DNA of 64,000 bases from CAIWMF01 sp964402065. GTDB lineage: Bacteria; Verrucomicrobiota; Verrucomicrobiia; Chthoniobacterales; UBA6821. Position 1 is the first letter of the stretch. Each line of letters opens with the position of its first letter. Shown piece by piece: positions 61,100 to 64,000 of the stretch. Both the position numbers and the translations under genes were made by a program. Location of the stretch: contig CAYOAN010000001.1 of assembly GCA_964402065.1 (NCBI GenBank), forward strand, positions 124,001 through 188,000, written 5' to 3'. The notes beneath the pieces are model-generated. The model made no database searches. It was not told the origin of the DNA and saw only the letters and a list, made by a program, of their open reading frames with translations.

Positions 61100-63298
61100 C
61101 TAAAGTAGAGCCGGTAAGATAATATGACTGATAATAAAGCCGGCAACAGCACCAGTCAAAAAGCAGTAAAGATTCAACGCAAGAAGATGATGGGCAAAGA
61201 GCGCGATGCCTACAGAGGCTGTTCCTGAGGCGACGCCAGAGATGAGACCGTTTCTAATGGAGTCAGTCATGTGATCTTCCCAAAAATCGGTTGGAGATCT
61301 CCTGATTTTTGCTGTTTCAGTGTCAATAAATGCTCTTAGGTCTCCGGCTGTTAGAGAAGAGCGTTGATTAAATTGATTGTTAAAACGTTTAAAAACAGCA
61401 TCAGTGCGATTCGGGGTAATAGAAAAAGTTGATAGTATTTTTTTAACAGCTTCTCGTGCATGGGCAATAGCAGCGACGAGCTCGTTCCTGTGGATGTTTA
61501 CCATGTCTTCTGGACTAGTAATGACCTGAGTTGGTAAGAAAGGATTAAAATCAGCAACGCCTTTACTCCATTTTAGAGGGGCGCTCTGAGAGGCTGTATG
61601 TAGCTCAGTTATGAATTTATCTATTGATGTGAGCGAGCTTAAAAAATGACTTGGAGGAATGGAAATTTTTTGTTGAAGAAAATTTTTAAGCACTCTAACC
61701 GATATTCCCAAATCGAATGAGCTTTCTACAGCAAAGTGACTATCAAAAAAACCAACAGCCTGCATTCCATATTTTCTGGCAAGAGCAAATCGAATTAAGT
61801 TTATACCATCAGTCTGTTTTTTTTGAATCTGATCGGTTAGCTCGGAGGATTCTTCCTGAGGTGAGTTGTCTTTTTTTATTGGCTCTGGGGATTCAGAGCG
61901 CTTATTTTCCAAGATGATCTTTCCGTTTTCGCCTGTAATAATCGCATCATCATGGATGTCTTGTAGTGATGGAATGAGGGTTAAAAAATTTAAAGGATCT
62001 TGTGGCGTTGTTGTACGTTCTGCTATGCGAAAGTCAGGGTTGCAGAGAGCTTCTTTCAACAGGATTAATGCAGATTTATTGTCTTCATTAATTTGAATCG
62101 TGATATTTTTTAGGCTAGAAATTTCTTCTAGTACGGCCAATTTTTTTTCAATTAACTCTTTTAGATCGGCTAAAGCACTGGTTTCAGTTTCAATGGTCAG
62201 CTCATTTTCAATTTGTGAGTAAAAAAGTATGGCTCTTTGCAAAAAGTGACAAGCACGTTTTTTTTGAGCGAGCAACATATCAAAATTTGCTTTCTTCCCC
62301 GAAGACACAGAGCTTAATTGTGATTCGCGCAATTGAATAGTGTGCTGAAGTTTTTCTAATTCGGATTGAAGTTCGTTAATAATATCGGTAACAGCAGAAA
62401 GCGTGACATCACGCGGTGCAGCTTCTGCAAAAAGATAGCGAGTTTTTATACTATCAAGAGATGCTCTGAGCTCTTGTAGAGCTGGATTAGATAGTAAAGA
62501 GTCGTGCAAATTATTGAGTCGGTCTTTAGCTGCTGTAATGTAGAATGGAGTGTGACAGCCAAGCATCAATTGCTGCAGTTGTTGCACGAGCTCAACAGTT
62601 GTAATAATTTGTTGAGTTATCTCTTCTTGTTTTTCCTGGTTTGGCTCTTGATAAAGTTGCTGTTGGAGCGCTTTGATAATAGCCTCTCCGCTAAGCTCGG
62701 ACCACTGGATCCATTGCTGCACTTTGTTATCCTGTCCTCCACTGTCTAAGATGATGTTACGCTGAGGCAATTTAGAACGTGCTTCCATGGAAATAAACGC
62801 CAGCGAATGAGCTTTTTTCTGGGCTAATGAATCTACATTATTAGCCGCTATTTCTGTTAATGCTTCTTGAGCTTGTAAGTGCAGAGCAATAGAGCTCTTT
62901 CTGGCTTCAAGCAGTTCGTTATTTTTTAATTGAGATTTAAGAGCGATGTTATCCTGTAGAATAATCTGTTTAAGGTGGAGCTCCTGACTTTGAGGATTTA
63001 TATTAACAAGGTTCCATTGGGCCTGGCCATTCTGTTCAAGAGCTCCTTCTGGAGTGCCTTGGGAGGCAGAGAAATCCTCTGCTCGATGCTCGTTATCGTG
63101 GCGTAAGTCTTCATGGGAAACGTTTTTTTTCCCAAAAAGCCATTCGAATATCATTAGTGGAGAACTCTCGTCGAGTGTACACGGAAGAGAAGAGCTTTCA
63201 CTTTCATGATTTGTTAATGAAAAGGGTGTGCTGCTTTGAGTAAAAGAGCTTCTTGGAAAGAGAGTGATCAACAAAAGAAAAAAGAGTGTTTTCTTCAT
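61100..63298 (-). CDS. Large exported helical protein with C-terminal membrane hairpin (unknown)
   Basis: The 732-residue protein has a signal peptide (MKKTLFFLLLITLFPRSSFT), a long Gln/Glu/Leu-rich helical body with probable coiled coils (about 100-430), a less regular part to 660, and two membrane segments at the end (VGIALFAHHLLALNLYCFL then GFIISHIILPALL). No family recognised. I chose the ATG at 63298; an upstream in-frame start at 63334 would put 12 polar residues before the signal. The layout matches the 654-residue protein at 45973. It is divergent from the partial gene at 63503. Confidence 0.7.
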   Translation of the reverse strand: MKKTLFFLLLITLFPRSSFTQSSTPFSLTNHESESSSLPCTLDESSPLMIFEWLFGKKNVSHEDLRHDNEHRAEDFSASQGTPEGALEQNGQAQWNLVNINPQSQELHLKQIILQDNIALKSQLKNNELLEARKSSIALHLQAQEALTEIAANNVDSLAQKKAHSLAFISMEARSKLPQRNIILDSGGQDNKVQQWIQWSELSGEAIIKALQQQLYQEPNQEKQEEITQQIITTVELVQQLQQLMLGCHTPFYITAAKDRLNNLHDSLLSNPALQELRASLDSIKTRYLFAEAAPRDVTLSAVTDIINELQSELEKLQHTIQLRESQLSSVSSGKKANFDMLLAQKKRACHFLQRAILFYSQIENELTIETETSALADLKELIEKKLAVLEEISSLKNITIQINEDNKSALILLKEALCNPDFRIAERTTTPQDPLNFLTLIPSLQDIHDDAIITGENGKIILENKRSESPEPIKKDNSPQEESSELTDQIQKKQTDGINLIRFALARKYGMQAVGFFDSHFAVESSFDLGISVRVLKNFLQQKISIPPSHFLSSLTSIDKFITELHTASQSAPLKWSKGVADFNPFLPTQVITSPEDMVNIHRNELVAAIAHAREAVKKILSTFSITPNRTDAVFKRFNNQFNQRSSLTAGDLRAFIDTETAKIRRSPTDFWEDHMTDSIRNGLISGVASGTASVGIALFAHHLLALNLYCFLTGAVAGFIISHIILPALL

Positions 63299-63487
63299 GG
63301 TTTTTATAGATTGAGAGTTGTTTGAGTATTTCAATAATGGTTGTTACAGCAAGAAAAATGATAAAAATGTAAAAATGTAACTTGTTGTTTTGAAAAAAAT
63401 AATATATAAAGGGCGATTTTTTTGGAAAAAAGCTGTTGCAAATGATTCGAAATCGACCTAATGCTTGTGCCCCCTTTACATTATTTC

Positions 63488-63494
63488 AGGAGGT
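63488..63494 (+). promoter_or_regulatory. Strong Shine-Dalgarno sequence
   Basis: AGGAGGT at 63488-63494 lies eight to nine bases before the ATG at 63503. It is the only full match to the Shine-Dalgarno consensus that I saw at a gene start in this window, and it fixes the start of the partial gene. Confidence 0.85.
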
Positions 63495-63502
63495 CTAGTA
63501 GA

Positions 63503-64000
63503 ATGACAAAAAAACCAAAAATCATTTGCCAGATTGACTCACAACAATGGAGTTTCTGGGCTTTTTCCTTAATCCTATTGCTGGTATTTTTTAATGCCAA
63601 TGCTTGTCTCATGGCTAACATGCGACCGGCTGTTAATACTGTTCTAAATGTGAGCAATGCCAGTAATGTCTCTCTGCCCAGGGATGCCTTCAATGCTGTT
63701 TCTTTCGAAAAAGCAAGCCAGCCTGTTGTTTCGGCAGGGTCATGTTGGACAAGCTTAGAAGAAACGGGAGCTTGTTTATGCGGTTTGATAGCAATCTGCA
63801 GTTTTGTCAAATATCGATATTATCCAGAAGCAGATTTGGTCGATTACTATCACACGTTAAAGCAAACAATTGCTCGTAGAATAGGCGAGTTCACAACAGG
63901 TGCACGCTCAGCTGATGAGCCGCGAGGAAAGATGATTCGTGTGAAAGAAGATTCACTACAGCAAAACGATAAGGATGTGCTGCACCAAGAGTCATGTGAG
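63503..64000 (+). CDS. Exported protein of unknown function, partial (runs off the window)
   Basis: An open frame of 166 codons continues past the window end. The first 35 residues form a signal peptide or anchor (FWAFSLILLLVFFNANACL). A second hydrophobic, Cys-rich stretch is near 95-112 (GACLCGLIAICSFVKYRYY), followed by a charged region (DYYHTLKQTIARRIGEF). I recognise no family. The opposite-strand frame at 63481-63810 is rejected because this one has a perfect ribosome binding site, a signal sequence and greater length. Confidence 0.7.
   Translation, partial: MTKKPKIICQIDSQQWSFWAFSLILLLVFFNANACLMANMRPAVNTVLNVSNASNVSLPRDAFNAVSFEKASQPVVSAGSCWTSLEETGACLCGLIAICSFVKYRYYPEADLVDYYHTLKQTIARRIGEFTTGARSADEPRGKMIRVKEDSLQQNDKDVLHQESCE

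Noticed and set aside
63481..63810. A 109-residue minus-strand frame at the right end
   Set aside because: The plus strand has a longer open frame with a perfect Shine-Dalgarno sequence and a signal peptide.

Overview
The window comes from a member of the Verrucomicrobiota (PVC superphylum), AT-rich by eye. Four features support this. A 51-residue basic protein (2090-2245) matches the small basic protein family I know only from Chlamydiae and Verrucomicrobia. LpxC and FabZ are fused in one reading frame. An alternative complex III (ACIII) operon is linked to an aa3-type oxidase. Almost no gene has a Shine-Dalgarno sequence. The three tRNA genes do not encode CCA. There are no rRNA genes, CRISPR arrays, transposases or phage genes.

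Layout. 1-2245 (minus strand): thrS, infC (partial, apparently with an AUU start) and the small basic protein. 2647-4351 (minus): an Fe-S assembly operon made of a DUF1858-rhodanese fusion, an IscU-type scaffold and SufT. 4451-7997: phospholipid synthesis (psd, pssA, pgsA) with one unknown protein. 8186-12617: a secreted barrel-like protein and the System II cytochrome c maturation pair resB/ccsA. 12913-15738: PAP2 phosphatase, GT-C glycosyltransferase, tRNA-Met and ribosomal protein S20. 15737-20325 (minus): aroA, cmk, plsC and an ABC-2 exporter. 20369-24521: a candidate structured RNA, a lipoprotein, an RRM protein, pabB, tRNA-Arg, and DUF192 and DUF4239 proteins.

24781-43422 is one long plus-strand respiratory cluster: actABCDEF, a small membrane protein, a CcoN-like/CcoO-like/cytochrome c trio, coxB, coxA, ctaA, ctaB, a 38-residue membrane peptide, coxC, sco, two small membrane proteins and a Cys-rich protein. 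Quinol is oxidised by ACIII. Electrons then pass through c-type cytochromes matured by ResB/CcsA to the oxidase, which needs heme a (CtaA/CtaB) and copper (Sco, and the Cu P-ATPase at 51039). The most striking gene is the CcoN-like protein. Its fold-defining motifs align with cbb3 oxidase subunit I, but all six heme and CuB histidines and the active-site tyrosine are replaced, while its cytochrome partners keep their heme sites.

43525-64000: an APC permease with a UspA-like tail, a large exported helical protein, an RluA-type pseudouridine synthase, the lipid A genes lpxC-fabZ and lpxA, a copper ATPase, an M1 peptidase, a SprT-like protein, thiC between two small secreted proteins, an acyl-CoA dehydrogenase-like protein, tRNA-Tyr, another large exported helical protein, and a partial gene with the window's only strong Shine-Dalgarno sequence.

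Two families of dispersed palindromic elements are present. Family A (about 165-170 bp) has two copies and family B (about 135-150 bp) has three, all intergenic.
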